Source: Dysgonomonas sp. 25
GTDB taxonomy: Bacteria > Bacteroidota > Bacteroidia > Bacteroidales > Dysgonomonadaceae
NCBI RefSeq assembly: GCF_010501075.1
Contig: NZ_QVMN01000002.1
Coordinates: 310,001-374,000 of the forward strand
Length of the DNA stretch: 64,000 nt
Reading direction: 5' to 3'
This document shows, piece by piece, positions 1 to 7,690 of the stretch. The notes below the pieces were generated by a model, which was given only the letters and a program-made list of their open reading frames with translations, did not search any database and was not told the DNA's origin. Within the stretch, counting starts at the first letter, position 1. Each line of letters starts with the position of its first letter. A program made the translations under genes and the position numbers.

Positions 1-188
1 GTACACTGACGTTGGATTTATCATTCTTAGGAGAAGGTAATTTCAAAGCAGAAGTATTTAAGGACGGAATAAATGCGAATAAAGCTGCACGTGATTACAA
101 AAAAGAAACTATAATAATTCCTGACAATAGACAATTACCAATTTCGATGGCTCAGGGGGGCGGTTTTGTAATGAAGATACACCGATAA
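1..188 (+). CDS. GH97-type glycoside hydrolase, C-terminal end (partial)
   Basis: The open frame enters from the left edge (codons in phase from base 3) and ends at TAA 186-188, giving 61 residues. It reads TLDLSFLGEG, then FKDGINANKAARDYKKE and ends GGGFVMKIHR. This matches my memory of the C-terminal beta-sandwich of GH97 enzymes of the SusB alpha-glucosidase type, which are periplasmic and act on starch-like or alpha-linked oligosaccharides. The catalytic domain lies outside the window, so substrate and completeness cannot be judged. An AraC regulator begins 15 bp downstream on the same strand. Confidence 0.75.
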   Translation, partial: TLTLDLSFLGEGNFKAEVFKDGINANKAARDYKKETIIIPDNRQLPISMAQGGGFVMKIHR

Positions 189-203
189 TCTTTATAATCA
201 GTT

Positions 204-1064
204 ATGTATAATCAAAGGAACGAAATCTTACCGAATGAGGATTGTTTCTATATAGAAGACCGCTATATTGATAAATTTGATGTTCCTATTCGTAGGTACT
301 TTGACTATGAACTGAATCTTGTAGTCAATGCACCCGGCGCGAACCGGATTGTAGGCTGTTCTGTCGAGGCAATCGGAGATTACGACTTAGTGTTGATTAC
401 AAATAGAGATTTGGAATATAATTTGGAGCAATACAATAATAATCGGCATATACGCAGAATATCGATACAATTTTCTCCTGATATATTCGGGAACTTATTA
501 TGCCGAAACGCATTTAGTCCCATACCCAAGATGTTCGACAAAGCTTGCAAAGGGCTTTGTTTCCCTATGAATGCAATCCTGAAAACATATCATCAAATTG
601 ATTCTTTGACAAAAAAAGAGAAAGATTTTTATTTTGTTATCAATCTCTTTGCTGTTTTGTACGACCTTTCATCTTTCGTTGGGGAAACACAGGAATTATC
701 GTCATCCGTTAATCTTTCCAAGATAGACAATATTCATTTAAGAAATAGCAGGATACAAAAAATACAGGAATACCTCAGAATATATTATAAAGACAATATA
801 CGCTTAGAGTATCTGGCAAGTTTAGTTAAAATGACACCTGTTTCGTTAAGCCGGTTTTATAAGCAAAAAACAGGAATAAATATATCAGACTATCTGATAG
901 ATATCCGGTTAACTCATGCATCACATTTATTGAAAGAGTCTGAACTACCCATACACATTATATGCCGTGATGCAGGATTTAATAATATATCCAATTTTAA
1001 TCGCATATTCAAAAGGAGAATAAATTTATCGCCTAAAGCATTTCGTATGAAATTTCAGGAATAA
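204..1064 (+). CDS. AraC family transcriptional regulator
   Basis: A 286-residue protein. The last 100 residues (about 187-286) form the AraC double helix-turn-helix: the first helix pair is around YLASLVKMTPVSLSRFYKQ and the second around ICRDAGFNNISNFNRIFKR, ending in the usual SPKAFR motif. The N-terminal 180 residues look like the variable sensor domain (cupin-like) but no ligand is suggested. The gene sits between a GH97 end and a FUSC-like membrane protein gene on the same strand. A promoter-like element and a 9-bp inverted repeat follow its stop codon, so it may control that next gene (inference). Confidence 0.88.
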   Translation: MYNQRNEILPNEDCFYIEDRYIDKFDVPIRRYFDYELNLVVNAPGANRIVGCSVEAIGDYDLVLITNRDLEYNLEQYNNNRHIRRISIQFSPDIFGNLLCRNAFSPIPKMFDKACKGLCFPMNAILKTYHQIDSLTKKEKDFYFVINLFAVLYDLSSFVGETQELSSSVNLSKIDNIHLRNSRIQKIQEYLRIYYKDNIRLEYLASLVKMTPVSLSRFYKQKTGINISDYLIDIRLTHASHLLKESELPIHIICRDAGFNNISNFNRIFKRRINLSPKAFRMKFQE

Positions 1065-1089
1065 AATTACTCAAATTTTCAGTAATTTT
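1065..1089. repeat. 9-bp perfect inverted repeat overlapping a promoter
   Basis: AAAATTACT at 1065-1073 is repeated inverted as AGTAATTTT at 1081-1089 with a 7-base spacer. The right arm overlaps the -7 element TAATTTTG (1083-1090) of the next gene, so it could be an operator or the stem of a weak terminator for the araC-type gene; no T-tract follows, which favours an operator. Confidence 0.4.
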
Positions 1090-1090
1090 G
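1083..1090 (+). promoter_or_regulatory. Bacteroidetes -7 promoter element for the FUSC gene
   Basis: TAATTTTG fits the TAnnTTTG consensus and lies 13 bp upstream of ATG 1103. No clear -33 TTTG is visible. Confidence 0.5.
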
Positions 1091-1111
1091 CATTCTAAAA
1101 AAATGAGTTAA

Positions 1112-2152
1112 TTGAAAACAAGAAAAAACTTAAAAAAAGATATAGCCAGCATATTTGCTTTCCGCAAATCAGAAAGACACTGGCATATCCCAATTTTAGC
1201 AGGAATCTCGGTGGGGATTCCTCTTTTTGCAGGCTATTTATTCGATAACCTACCCAATGGAATCTTGGCCAGTACATCCGGATTATTGATTCTGTATATC
1301 CGTTATACGGCTATCGTAAATAGAATGATAACATTAATGACATGTTCTTTTATATTCATTCTATCTTATTTTATTGGAGCTATCGGGGCTTTTAACGTTT
1401 GGACTGCTCCATTGGTGCTTTCTGTATATGTATTCTTTCTTAATCTTATCATCCGGTACTTTAAAGTTAGACCTCCCGGCAATTTCTTCTTTATTTTGAT
1501 ATTTTCTTTAGCCATATGCCAAAAGTTCGACCTGTCATCGTTGCCGGAGAGGGTTGGAATAATAACATTGGGAACAATCTCTACATGCGCATTAGCTTTC
1601 ATATATAGTATTTTTACGATTAAGAACTATTCACTGTCAGATGAAGCAATTTTATTTGAAAAAGCAAAACGGATAGATGTTGGAGAGTCTGCCATCTTTG
1701 CTATAACCATAGGAATAGCTTTGTTAGCAGCAACTGTCCTGAAATTGGAGAATCCGTATTGGGTTCCTGTTTCCTGTGCAGCTGTTATGCAGGGTGGCAC
1801 ACGCAGGCATATCTGGGAGAGAGGGATAAACCGGGTTATAGGTACATTTGTAGGAGCCGGATTCGCATGGTTTTTGCTTGGCTTACAAATTTCGGGATTA
1901 GCAATTTGTATTGTAATAATATTGCTCCAGTTTATTGTAGAAGTATTAGTGGTCAGGCAATACGCCATGGCTGTGATTTTCATTACAGCTTTAACTATCT
2001 TTTTAGCTGAAGGGGGACAGGCTAATCATTCGGAGGAACAATCTATTTATATCCGTTTCTTCGATATTGTATTGGGATGCCTTATTGGTGCGGTTGGTGG
2101 GTATATCCTCCATAGCAATAAGATAAGATGTAAGTTGGGACAATCCTCCTGA
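1112..2152 (+). CDS. FUSC-type membrane protein (aromatic acid/efflux-like), start codon disrupted
   Basis: A 346-residue hydrophobic protein with two sets of transmembrane segments (roughly residues 25-165 and 195-335) separated by a soluble stretch, the arrangement of FUSC/YccS-like inner-membrane transporters. The second half has the PYWVPVSCAAVMQG motif seen in the family. The frame upstream reads ATG AGT TAA TTG AAA ACA: ATG at 1103, an in-frame stop at 1109-1111 and then TTG at 1112. The protein can start only at this TTG, or the gene carries a nonsense mutation at codon 3 of an original start at 1103. Translation by restart at TTG is possible, so function may be reduced rather than lost. 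Confidence 0.75.
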   Translation: MKTRKNLKKDIASIFAFRKSERHWHIPILAGISVGIPLFAGYLFDNLPNGILASTSGLLILYIRYTAIVNRMITLMTCSFIFILSYFIGAIGAFNVWTAPLVLSVYVFFLNLIIRYFKVRPPGNFFFILIFSLAICQKFDLSSLPERVGIITLGTISTCALAFIYSIFTIKNYSLSDEAILFEKAKRIDVGESAIFAITIGIALLAATVLKLENPYWVPVSCAAVMQGGTRRHIWERGINRVIGTFVGAGFAWFLLGLQISGLAICIVIILLQFIVEVLVVRQYAMAVIFITALTIFLAEGGQANHSEEQSIYIRFFDIVLGCLIGAVGGYILHSNKIRCKLGQSS

Positions 2153-2162
2153 TAGAAATGAA

Positions 2163-2356
2163 ATGCCTGCGACGAACAACTACACAAGCCATGCTGCTAA
2201 GCTGGAAAGAGATTATTCGGCGGAATCACTTTATTCGGAATAATTGTTCTTTTGGGCATTCTGTTTACCTCTTATATGAAGCCAACATTCCATCAATTGC
2301 CCAAACTAAAGAATATATGGAAATATATGTGGGGAAAAGCATATAATAAATCCTGA
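2163..2356 (+). pseudogene. Possible frameshifted small membrane protein
   Basis: ATG 2163 opens a frame of 26 residues (MPATNNYTSHAAKLERDY...) that stops at 2241-2243. In another frame, a continuous stretch from 2201 to TGA 2354-2356 reads GGITLFGIIVLLGILFTSYM and then KPTFHQLPKLKNIW, a convincing membrane helix followed by a basic tail, but it has no start codon of its own. One indel between about 2200 and 2240 would join the two into a protein of about 64 residues. A third frame from 2158 is also open for 62 codons but looks less protein-like. It follows the FUSC gene by 10 bp. I do not recognise the family; it may be a real small gene in decay. Confidence 0.3.
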
Positions 2357-2391
2357 CCTAAAAAGAATAGCAAATTAAGGATATTAATATT

Positions 2392-2406
2392 GGTTTGAAA
2401 TTCTTA
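2392..2406 (+). promoter_or_regulatory. Putative AraC binding half-site (copy 1)
   Basis: GGTTTGAAATTCTTA lies 11-25 bp upstream of the AraC-type gene at 2417. A near-identical 15-mer occurs at 3283-3297 before the acetyltransferase gene (one mismatch), suggesting autoregulation plus control of the downstream operon. Confidence 0.4.
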
Positions 2407-2416
2407 TATTTACAGG

Positions 2417-3289
2417 ATGAAAACAGAACGTTCAATCTCTGAGTTCAATAACGAACTTAAACTAAAAGGCTTCAAGGCATTTCAGATCGACGATGACTGT
2501 AACGAGACACGTACATACAGTCGCAAAGATTTCTATAAGATTTGTCTTACCACCGGCAAAAGTATTATCAACTATGCCAATAGAAGTTTTGAGCAGGAAG
2601 GAACAATTCTGTTTTTCGGCAATCCGCATATCCCTTATTCATGGGAAACCATATCGACTACTTACAAAGGTTATACCTGTCTTTTCTCAGAAGATTTCCT
2701 GAAACAATCAGACCGTTCAGAGAGTCTGCTTCAATCGCCATTCTTCAAAATCGACGGAACGCCTGTTTTGGAAATATCAGAGGAACAAAGACTATTTTTA
2801 AACTCTCTCTTCCAAAAGATGATTGAAGAACAAGAGAATGACTATACTTTTAAAGATGAGCTTATCCGCAACTATATCAGCCTGATTATTCATGAGGCAT
2901 TAAAGCTGCAACCCTCAGAACATTACCATCAAGCTAAAAAAGCCACAGCCCGGATTACCTCCGTATTCCTTGAATTACTGGAAAGACAATTCCCTATTGA
3001 GACATTCGACAGTCCATTGCAACTGCGGACAGCTCAGGACTACGCTAACTACCTGAATGTACACACCAATTATCTGAACCGTGCGGTAAAAGAAATCACA
3101 GGTAAGTCAACCACTGCACATATTACCGAACGGATTATTGCAGAAGCAAAAGCCTTGTTGCAGCATACTGACTGGAATATCTCGGAAGTTGCTTATGCCC
3201 TCGGTTTTGAATATCCGACTTACTTCAACAACTTCTTCAAGAAACAAACGGGTACAAACCCGAAATCACTTCGGGAAGCAATGGTTTGA
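2417..3289 (+). CDS. AraC family transcriptional regulator
   Basis: A 290-residue protein with a cupin-like N-terminal part (residues about 20-160) and a C-terminal AraC double helix-turn-helix (about 190-288): DYANYLNVHTNYLNRAVKE, then ISEVAYALGFEYPTYFNNFFKK, ending TNPKSLRE. It precedes an acetyltransferase, an SDR, a hydrolase, a CMD-cupin and a flavodoxin on the same strand; regulators of this type commonly sit next to such redox/detoxification gene sets in Bacteroidales. Motif repeats upstream of this gene and of the next (2392, 3283, 3304) suggest it regulates both. Confidence 0.88.
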   Translation: MKTERSISEFNNELKLKGFKAFQIDDDCNETRTYSRKDFYKICLTTGKSIINYANRSFEQEGTILFFGNPHIPYSWETISTTYKGYTCLFSEDFLKQSDRSESLLQSPFFKIDGTPVLEISEEQRLFLNSLFQKMIEEQENDYTFKDELIRNYISLIIHEALKLQPSEHYHQAKKATARITSVFLELLERQFPIETFDSPLQLRTAQDYANYLNVHTNYLNRAVKEITGKSTTAHITERIIAEAKALLQHTDWNISEVAYALGFEYPTYFNNFFKKQTGTNPKSLREAMV

Positions 3290-3319
3290 ATTTCTTAATT
3301 ATCAGTTTGAATATCGTTA
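3283..3319 (+). promoter_or_regulatory. Direct repeats spaced 21 bp: putative AraC operator
   Basis: GGTTTGAATTTCTTA (3283-3297) and AGTTTGAATATCGTTA (3304-3319) begin 21 bp apart, two DNA turns, the spacing typical of AraC/XylS direct-repeat sites. The first also overlaps the stop codon of the regulator gene. The same motif lies at 2392-2406. Confidence 0.45.
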
Positions 3320-3342
3320 ACCGATAAGCCTCATTAGTCCCG

Positions 3343-3368
3343 ATCTTTGCACTAAATAATGCAAAGAT
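3343..3368. repeat. 9-bp palindrome across the acetyltransferase start codon
   Basis: ATCTTTGCA (3343-3351) and TGCAAAGAT (3360-3368) are perfect inverted arms with an 8-base spacer. The left arm resembles a -7 element (ATCTTTG) and the right arm includes the first bases of ATG 3367. It could be a repressor site or an RNA hairpin masking the start. Confidence 0.4.
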
Positions 3369-3927
3369 GGATAAGATGGATATTTTCGAGCGGCTAAGAA
3401 ATGGAGAAACCATTCCTGCTAATGACCCTCAAGGGTATAGAATGCGGGAAGCTTCATACAGTACGAAAACACTGTTGATGAAGATGAATAACTCAGCCGA
3501 CCCGGCAGAAATCAGAAGTTTATTAAGCCAGATAACGGATAGTGTTATCGATGAGAGCGTAGCGGTATTTACTCCCCTGTATATCAATTACGGGAAGCAT
3601 ACCAAGATCGGCAAAAACGTATTTATCAATTTCAACTGTACCTTTTTAGATTTAGGCGGTATCACCATTGATGACAATGTGTTGATAGCTCCTAATGTCA
3701 GTCTATTATCCGAAGGTCATCCACTTTCGCCCGAAAACAGGCACTCACTTATTCCAAAGCACATTCACATCAAAAGGAACGCATGGATTGGTGCGGGAGC
3801 AACTATCCTGCAAGGAGTAACGGTTGGAGAAAATGCCGTTGTAGCCGCAGGAGCAGTCGTATCAAAAGACGTTCCCGACAATACCATAGTCGGTGGTATT
3901 CCTGCGAAAGTCATTAAAGCAATCTAA
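3367..3927 (+). CDS. Sugar O-acetyltransferase (maltose/galactoside acetyltransferase type)
   Basis: A 186-residue left-handed beta-helix protein. It has the N-terminal MAC region (residues 5-55), hexapeptide repeats (about 60-183, for example IGKNVFINFN, VTVGENAVVAAGAVV) and the catalytic histidine in the EGHPL loop at His118. Length and layout match Maa/LacA/NodL enzymes, which transfer acetyl from acetyl-CoA to sugar hydroxyls in the cytoplasm. ATG 3367 gives the expected MDKMDIFERLRNGE start. It is followed by an SDR gene 47 bp downstream. The true acceptor sugar is not predictable. Confidence 0.9.
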   Translation: MDKMDIFERLRNGETIPANDPQGYRMREASYSTKTLLMKMNNSADPAEIRSLLSQITDSVIDESVAVFTPLYINYGKHTKIGKNVFINFNCTFLDLGGITIDDNVLIAPNVSLLSEGHPLSPENRHSLIPKHIHIKRNAWIGAGATILQGVTVGENAVVAAGAVVSKDVPDNTIVGGIPAKVIKAI

Positions 3928-3974
3928 AAATAGAAGTTATAGAAGAAGAAAACAGATAAAAACATCATAGAAAA

Positions 3975-4718
3975 ATGGAAAAGAAAATTGTTATGGTCAC
4001 AGGTTCGGCAATGGGTATCGGGCTTGCCTGTGCAGAAGCATTTGCTCATGCGGGTGCAACCGTTGTAATGGCTGATATCCAAAAACCGGATGAACAGGCT
4101 CAAAAACTGGTTGATGCCGGATACAAAGCTGTTGCTTATCAATGTGACGTTTCGGATGTTCAGGCTGTCAAGGAAATGATAGATTGGATTGTTTCAACTT
4201 ACGGACGTTTAGATGCAGCACTTAATAATGCAGGTATCCAGACTCCGCAACGTCCGATGGCAGAAATTACGAATGATGAATTTGACCGCACAGTCGCTGT
4301 CGACCTTAAAGGAGTATGGAATTGTATGAAATTCGAAATTGAGCAAATGCTGAAACAAGGCGGTGGAGCCATTGTTAATACATCTTCACAGGGTGGAGTA
4401 ACCGCTTTTGCCGGACAGGCTGCCTATATTGCCTGTAAACATGGTGTAATTGGTATGACACGTACGGCAGCTATGGATTATGCGGCAAAAGGGATTCGCG
4501 TAAATGCTGTTTGTCCGGGTGTAATACTTACTCCGATGGCAGAAGATTTGATACGCAGGAATCCGAAATTGGAGGAAGAACTTGTCCGTGATATTCCGGC
4601 TGGTCGTTTGGGTAAACCCGAAGAAATAGCTGATGCCGTATTGTGGCTTTGCAGTCCACAGGCAAGTTTTGTTCATGGTCATGCTTTACTGGTAGACGGA
4701 GGATTTACCATACATTAA
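3975..4718 (+). CDS. SDR family NAD(P)-dependent oxidoreductase
   Basis: A 247-residue classical short-chain dehydrogenase. The cofactor-binding TGSAMGIG is at residues 9-16, NNAG at 84-87, the catalytic serine in NTSSQGG (about 137-138), and YxxxK at Tyr151/Lys155. It ends in LLVDGGFTIH, typical of glucose-1-dehydrogenase/3-oxoacyl-reductase-like members. Asp34 after the second strand (MADIQ) suggests an NAD(H) preference. It lies in the AraC-linked gene run, 21 bp before a lipoprotein hydrolase, so it may act on the same small-molecule substrate, which is unknown. Confidence 0.9.
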   Translation: MEKKIVMVTGSAMGIGLACAEAFAHAGATVVMADIQKPDEQAQKLVDAGYKAVAYQCDVSDVQAVKEMIDWIVSTYGRLDAALNNAGIQTPQRPMAEITNDEFDRTVAVDLKGVWNCMKFEIEQMLKQGGGAIVNTSSQGGVTAFAGQAAYIACKHGVIGMTRTAAMDYAAKGIRVNAVCPGVILTPMAEDLIRRNPKLEEELVRDIPAGRLGKPEEIADAVLWLCSPQASFVHGHALLVDGGFTIH

Positions 4719-4739
4719 ATTTGAACAAAAATATAGCAT

Positions 4740-5807
4740 ATGAAAAAAGTAGCAGTAATGGCTTTGCTTGTGAGCGGAATGTTCACGGCATGCGTAAACA
4801 ATAAGACGACCGACAATAGTCAAACAAATGATAAGAATATGGAAAAGTTAGAGCTAACAACAGCATGGGATAAAGTATTCCCCAAAAGCGATAAAGTCAA
4901 TCACAGTAAGGTAACCTTCCGCAACCGTTACGGCATTACACTCGCCGCCGATATGTATGTGCCAAAGAATGCCAGCGGTAAGTTGGCAGCTATTGCCGTA
5001 AGCGGGCCATTCGGCGCAGTGAAAGAACAGCTTTCCGGCCTATACGCACAAACAATGGCCGAACAAGGTTTCCTGACTATTGCTTTCGACCCATCCTATA
5101 CAGGAGAAAGTGGTGGTGAGCCTCGCTATGTGGCTTCGCCCGATATCAATACGGAAGATTTCTGTGCAGCCGTAGATTTTCTTACTACATTGGATAACGT
5201 AGACCCGGAGCGTATCGGGATTATCGGTATTTGTGGCTGGGGTGGTTTGGGCATCAACGCCGCTGCTATGGATACCCGTATCAAGGCGACGGTGGCTTCT
5301 ACTATGTACGATATGAGCCGCGTCAGCGCCAACGGCTATTTTGATTCAATGGATGCGGATGCCCGCTATAAACTTCGCGAGCAACTCAATGCCCAGCGTA
5401 CAGCCGATGCCAAAAACGGCACGTATGCGTTGGCTGGTGGTGTGATTGATCCACTGCCGGAGGATGCACCGCAATTTGTGAAAGACTATCACAGCTACTA
5501 TAAAACAGAACGTGGTTATCACAAACGTTCGCTCGGCTCAAACAATGGTTGGAATATAACATCATCTCTTTCTTTTATCAATATGCCGCAGCTTTCCTAC
5601 GCCGGAGAAATCCGCAATGCTGTATTGATTATACATGGAGAGAAAGCCCATTCACGTTATTTCAGTGAAGATGCTTTCAAAATGCTCAAAGGAGATAACA
5701 AAGAACTAATGATAATCCCGGGCGCCAGTCATGTGGACTTATACGACCGCACCGACATTATTCCATTTGATAAGTTGGAGTCTTTCTTTAAAGAGTACTT
5801 GAAATGA
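4740..5807 (+). CDS. Lipoprotein alpha/beta hydrolase with cysteine nucleophile (dienelactone hydrolase-like)
   Basis: A 355-residue protein. The N-terminal signal ends in a lipobox with Cys18 (GMFTAC), so it should be anchored in the envelope. The alpha/beta-hydrolase fold covers about residues 55-350. The nucleophile elbow is GICGWGG with Cys165 in place of the usual serine, as in dienelactone hydrolases; the acid/base end is PGASHVDLYDR near the C-terminus, with the likely catalytic His. It overlaps the next gene by 4 bp (ATGA), so the two are translationally coupled. Substrate unknown; an esterase or lactonase role is inferred from the family. Confidence 0.82.
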   Translation: MKKVAVMALLVSGMFTACVNNKTTDNSQTNDKNMEKLELTTAWDKVFPKSDKVNHSKVTFRNRYGITLAADMYVPKNASGKLAAIAVSGPFGAVKEQLSGLYAQTMAEQGFLTIAFDPSYTGESGGEPRYVASPDINTEDFCAAVDFLTTLDNVDPERIGIIGICGWGGLGINAAAMDTRIKATVASTMYDMSRVSANGYFDSMDADARYKLREQLNAQRTADAKNGTYALAGGVIDPLPEDAPQFVKDYHSYYKTERGYHKRSLGSNNGWNITSSLSFINMPQLSYAGEIRNAVLIIHGEKAHSRYFSEDAFKMLKGDNKELMIIPGASHVDLYDRTDIIPFDKLESFFKEYLK

Positions 5808-6631
5808 AATCTCTATTTTGCTTATTACTAATCGTAACGATTTCAACAACAACGATTATGGCACAGACTAAAGTAAAACAAACAGCGGGGAGGGAGCAGT
5901 TGGGCGATTTCGCACCCAAGTTTGCTGAATTGAACGATGATGTTCTTTTTGGCGAAGTATGGAACCGTACAGATAAACTCGGTTTACGCGACCGAAGTAT
6001 GATTACCGTAACCGCCCTTGTCAGCATGGGTATTACCGATACATCGCTAAAATATCATCTCCAGTCGGCTAAGAACAATGGGATTACACGTACAGAGATT
6101 GCTGAAGCATTAACTCATATCGGCTTTTATGCCGGATGGCCGAAAGCGTGGGCAGCATTCCGTTTGGCGAAAGAAGTCTGGACAGACAATACAGATGCTG
6201 CCGATGCAAAAGCCGCATTTGAGCAGGAGATGCTGTTTCCCATCGGCAACCCTAACGATGCCTTTGCACAGTATTTCATCGGTCAAAGTTATCTTGCTCC
6301 GTTATCGCAGGAGCAGGTCGGTATTTATAACGTAACCTTCGAACCTCGCTGTCGCAATAATTGGCATATACACCACGCCACCAAAGGCGGTGGACAGATA
6401 CTTGTCTGCGTAGCCGGAGAGGGTTGGTATCAAGAGTGGGGCAAACCCGCGCAATTACTTAAACCCGGCGATGTGGTCAACATACCGCAAGGTGTAAAGC
6501 ATTGGCACGGAGCGACAGCCGACAGTTGGTTTGCCCATCTGGCTATCGAAGTGCCGGGCGAGAAGGGAAATAACGAATGGCTGGAAGCCGTAAGTGATGA
6601 GGAATATGATAAATTAACAAGCAATGAATAA
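5804..6631 (+). CDS. Carboxymuconolactone decarboxylase-cupin fusion, exported
   Basis: A 275-residue protein with an N-terminal signal peptide (about residues 1-20, ending IMAQ), a CMD/AhpD-like helical domain (about 30-120, including [13 protein letters not shown] and [12 protein letters not shown]) and a C-terminal cupin (about 170-262) with metal ligands visible in NWHIHH and in PQGVKHWHG. The fused arrangement is known in Bacteroidetes clusters next to flavodoxin and hydrolase genes. It overlaps the hydrolase by 4 bp and the flavodoxin by 8 bp, indicating one operon. CMD domains may act in thiol-based peroxide or aromatic-compound chemistry; the exact reaction is unknown. Confidence 0.88.
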   Translation: MKSLFCLLLIVTISTTTIMAQTKVKQTAGREQLGDFAPKFAELNDDVLFGEVWNRTDKLGLRDRSMITVTALVSMGITDTSLKYHLQSAKNNGITRTEIAEALTHIGFYAGWPKAWAAFRLAKEVWTDNTDAADAKAAFEQEMLFPIGNPNDAFAQYFIGQSYLAPLSQEQVGIYNVTFEPRCRNNWHIHHATKGGGQILVCVAGEGWYQEWGKPAQLLKPGDVVNIPQGVKHWHGATADSWFAHLAIEVPGEKGNNEWLEAVSDEEYDKLTSNE

Positions 6632-7064
6632 TATGAAGAATATTTTAGTAGCCTACTTCTCTTGTAGCGGGACAACAAAGAGGGCAGCAAATAAATTGGC
6701 GACGGATATGGATGCCGACCTTTACGAAATAGTACCCGAAATACCCTATTCGGCAGCAGACCTGAACTGGAACGACCGGGCGAGCCGCAGTTCCGTAGAG
6801 ATGCGCGACCCGTCATCACGTCCGGCCATAGCGGGAAGACTTGACAATGTAGAGCAATACGATACAATTTATATCGGATTTCCTGTATGGTGGTACATTG
6901 CGCCGACCATTATCAATACGTTTATTGAGAGCTACGACCTTTCGGGCAAGACTCTTATACCCTTTGCTACTTCCGGAGGCAGCGGAATTGAGAACTGCGA
7001 GAAGAATCTTCGCAAAGCCTATCCCCAGCTCGGCTGGACAGCAGGCAAACTCCTGAATGGATAA
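6624..7064 (+). CDS. Flavodoxin family protein, C-terminally short
   Basis: A 146-residue flavodoxin. The FMN phosphate loop is [11 protein letters not shown] near the N-terminus; [10 protein letters not shown] and FATSGGSGI are the later FMN-binding loops. Homologues I know start [10 protein letters not shown], so ATG 6633 (143 residues) may be the true start. The protein stops right after GKLLNG, where family members continue for about 15 more residues forming the last helix. No matching continuation is visible in any frame after the stop, so the gene looks truncated. Last gene of the AraC-linked run. Confidence 0.8.
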   Translation: MNNMKNILVAYFSCSGTTKRAANKLATDMDADLYEIVPEIPYSAADLNWNDRASRSSVEMRDPSSRPAIAGRLDNVEQYDTIYIGFPVWWYIAPTIINTFIESYDLSGKTLIPFATSGGSGIENCEKNLRKAYPQLGWTAGKLLNG

Positions 7065-7207
7065 CTGTTTTTTACGCGAATGTAACCTCTGGTAGAACAA
7101 TATATGTATTACCTTTTCCCTAAGCTTTTCCGTTTATAAGTAAAACTTTCATCGTTGTTTTGGTTGATCTTTATTTACGAAGATATTCAATGTTGCGAAA
7201 ACAAGTT

Positions 7208-7215
7208 TATCTTTG
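7208..7215 (+). promoter_or_regulatory. -7 promoter element of the histone-like gene
   Basis: TATCTTTG matches TAnnTTTG and lies 28 bp upstream of ATG 7244. No good -33 element is at the expected distance. Confidence 0.5.
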
Positions 7216-7243
7216 TGCTTCAATTTTAAAACAGAAAAACGAT

Positions 7244-7420
7244 ATGAAAAATTTAGTAGAAAACTTGAATCAATTATTTGCAGAATTCGCAAAAGATGCA
7301 ACAGCACAAGTAGAAAATGGAAACAAAGCAGCAGGGACAAGAGCGAGAAAAACATCTCTGGCTATCGAGAAAGCTTTGAAAGAATTCAGAAAAGTGTCTA
7401 TCGAGGATTCTAAGAAATAA
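7244..7420 (+). CDS. Histone H1-like protein Hc1
   Basis: A 58-residue lysine-rich protein beginning MKNLVENLNQLFAEFAKDA and containing GNKAAGTRARKTSL, the signature of the small Bacteroidetes histone H1-like family, proposed to bind and compact DNA. Longer upstream starts exist in frame (7160) but would place the start before the -7 element at 7208, so ATG 7244 is chosen. It is monocistronic: its own promoter lies upstream and a strong hairpin terminator begins immediately after the stop. Confidence 0.85.
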   Translation: MKNLVENLNQLFAEFAKDATAQVENGNKAAGTRARKTSLAIEKALKEFRKVSIEDSKK

Positions 7421-7446
7421 AAAAAGGTGCATTTGCACCTTTTTTA
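7421..7446 (+). terminator. Rho-independent terminator
   Basis: AAAAAAGGTGCA pairs with TGCACCTTTTTT around a short loop, directly after the histone-like gene, with a T-tract. The symmetry allows action in both directions. Confidence 0.8.
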
Positions 7447-7530
7447 TTTAGCCCACTTTCAGATTTATCCTTTTCGATAAGTCCTCCATGTCTTTACTTA
7501 TATCCCGCTTCCTTAGGGAAATAGGACAAT

Positions 7531-7568
7531 AAAAAAGTCTTCTAAACTAATGCTTAGAAGACTTTTTT
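7531..7568. terminator. Bidirectional hairpin terminator
   Basis: A perfect 15-bp stem, AAAAAAGTCTTCTAA at 7531-7545 against TTAGAAGACTTTTTT at 7554-7568, with an 8-base loop. It lies downstream of the minus-strand tRNA gene and so probably ends that transcript. Confidence 0.75.
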
Positions 7569-7611
7569 GTGTCTTTGGCGTCGAACTGTCATTTTAGTTC
7601 TGTTCCTCAAG

Positions 7612-7685
<74 letters not shown>

Positions 7686-7690
7686 TCACC

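Noticed and set aside
7160-7243. Upstream in-frame extension of the histone-like gene
   Set aside because: It would start before the promoter element and the residues do not fit the family.
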